Shown here piece by piece: positions 5,408 to 5,649 of a stretch of DNA of 5,649 bases. This DNA comes from JBGSYN01 sp964412385. GTDB taxonomy: Bacteria > Pseudomonadota > Alphaproteobacteria > Geminicoccales > Geminicoccaceae. The notes under the pieces are model-generated. The model worked only from the letters and a program-made list of their open reading frames with translations. It ran no database searches and was not told the origin of the DNA. The DNA is taken from the NCBI GenBank assembly GCA_964412385.1, contig CAYPOV010000295.1, positions 1-5,649 on the forward strand, given 5' to 3'. How positions within the stretch are numbered: position 1 is the first letter of the stretch; every line of letters starts with the position of its first letter. Both the position numbers and the translations under genes were made by a program.

Positions 5408-5649
5408 ATCGGATCATTTTGGCTCTAGTCGTGTTCCTGGCCGCTCTCGGCGAGCTTACCACGGCAAACGCGAACGACACGGCGCTTACTCCGCTGACGA
5501 TTATCTCGGGCGAGCGAGAACTCAATTTCAAGGTCGAGATCGCCGATGAACCTGAGGAAAGACGCGAGGGGTTGATGTATCGCAAGAGCATGCCGCTCAA
5601 CCACGGCATGCTCTTTGACTATGATCGGAGCCAGCCCGTGACCATGTGG
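5404..5649 (+). CDS. DUF192 family exported protein, N-terminal part (runs off the right edge)
   Basis: The first 82 residues of a DUF192 protein, a small conserved family of unknown function. The start ATG at 5404 overlaps the nadK stop (ATGA), so the two are probably co-translated. A signal peptide is clear: MNR, then a hydrophobic core IILALVVFLAALG, then a likely cleavage after Ala23 in TANA. The mature protein would therefore be periplasmic or membrane-associated. The family core follows: VEIADEPEERREGLMYRKSM, then GMLFDY and the beginning of QPVTMW, which in the family leads into a conserved MKN motif beyond the window. The signal peptide and start are well supported. No molecular role can be given; the link to nadK appears to be transcriptional only. 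Confidence 0.92.
   Translation, partial: MNRIILALVVFLAALGELTTANANDTALTPLTIISGERELNFKVEIADEPEERREGLMYRKSMPLNHGMLFDYDRSQPVTMW

Noticed and set aside
1..5649. CRISPR array, insertion sequence, tRNA or attachment site
   Set aside because: No regularly spaced repeats, transposase-like frame, cloverleaf sequence or terminal inverted repeats with target duplications were seen on either strand.

Overview
The window looks like a housekeeping and signalling stretch from an alphaproteobacterium, most likely of the rhizobial group (Hyphomicrobiales). The basis is family resemblance recalled from MoaA (the VTDRCDFRCVYCM block), NAD kinase (the RPRRWRGALLP and RPVSAVAD blocks) and the fused NAD(P)HX epimerase/dehydratase; no search was run. 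A run of ten Ns shows it is draft or metagenome-derived sequence.

Layout. On the minus strand, reading leftward from about 2840, there is a promoter with a perfect inverted repeat around its -35 box, a TerB-like gene (2746-2312), the bifunctional NAD(P)HX repair gene nnrDE (2309-813, two bases after the TerB stop), and after a 116-bp gap a PAS-domain protein whose start lies at 696 and whose 3' end is beyond the left edge. On the plus strand, an HPt phosphotransfer gene starts at 3037. It is broken by the Ns at 3348-3357, and its genuine 3' end appears to lie after the gap, finishing at 3456. moaA (minus strand, 4496-3489) converges on it. Divergent from moaA, on the plus strand, is NAD kinase (nadK), overlapped by ATGA with a secreted DUF192 protein that runs off the right edge.

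How the genes fit together. NnrDE repairs hydrated NAD(P)H and NadK makes NADP+, so two pyridine-nucleotide functions sit about 2.3 kb apart. MoaA starts molybdenum cofactor synthesis. The HPt and PAS proteins are signalling parts with no kinase or receiver visible here.

I see no CRISPR array, insertion sequence, tRNA, rRNA or phage gene, and no clear new multi-gene system. The points most worth a second look are the operator-like palindrome over the TerB-nnrDE promoter, the imperfect 47-bp duplication and GC-rich tail at the gap (probably an assembly fault that broke the HPt gene), and the low-GC PAS gene.
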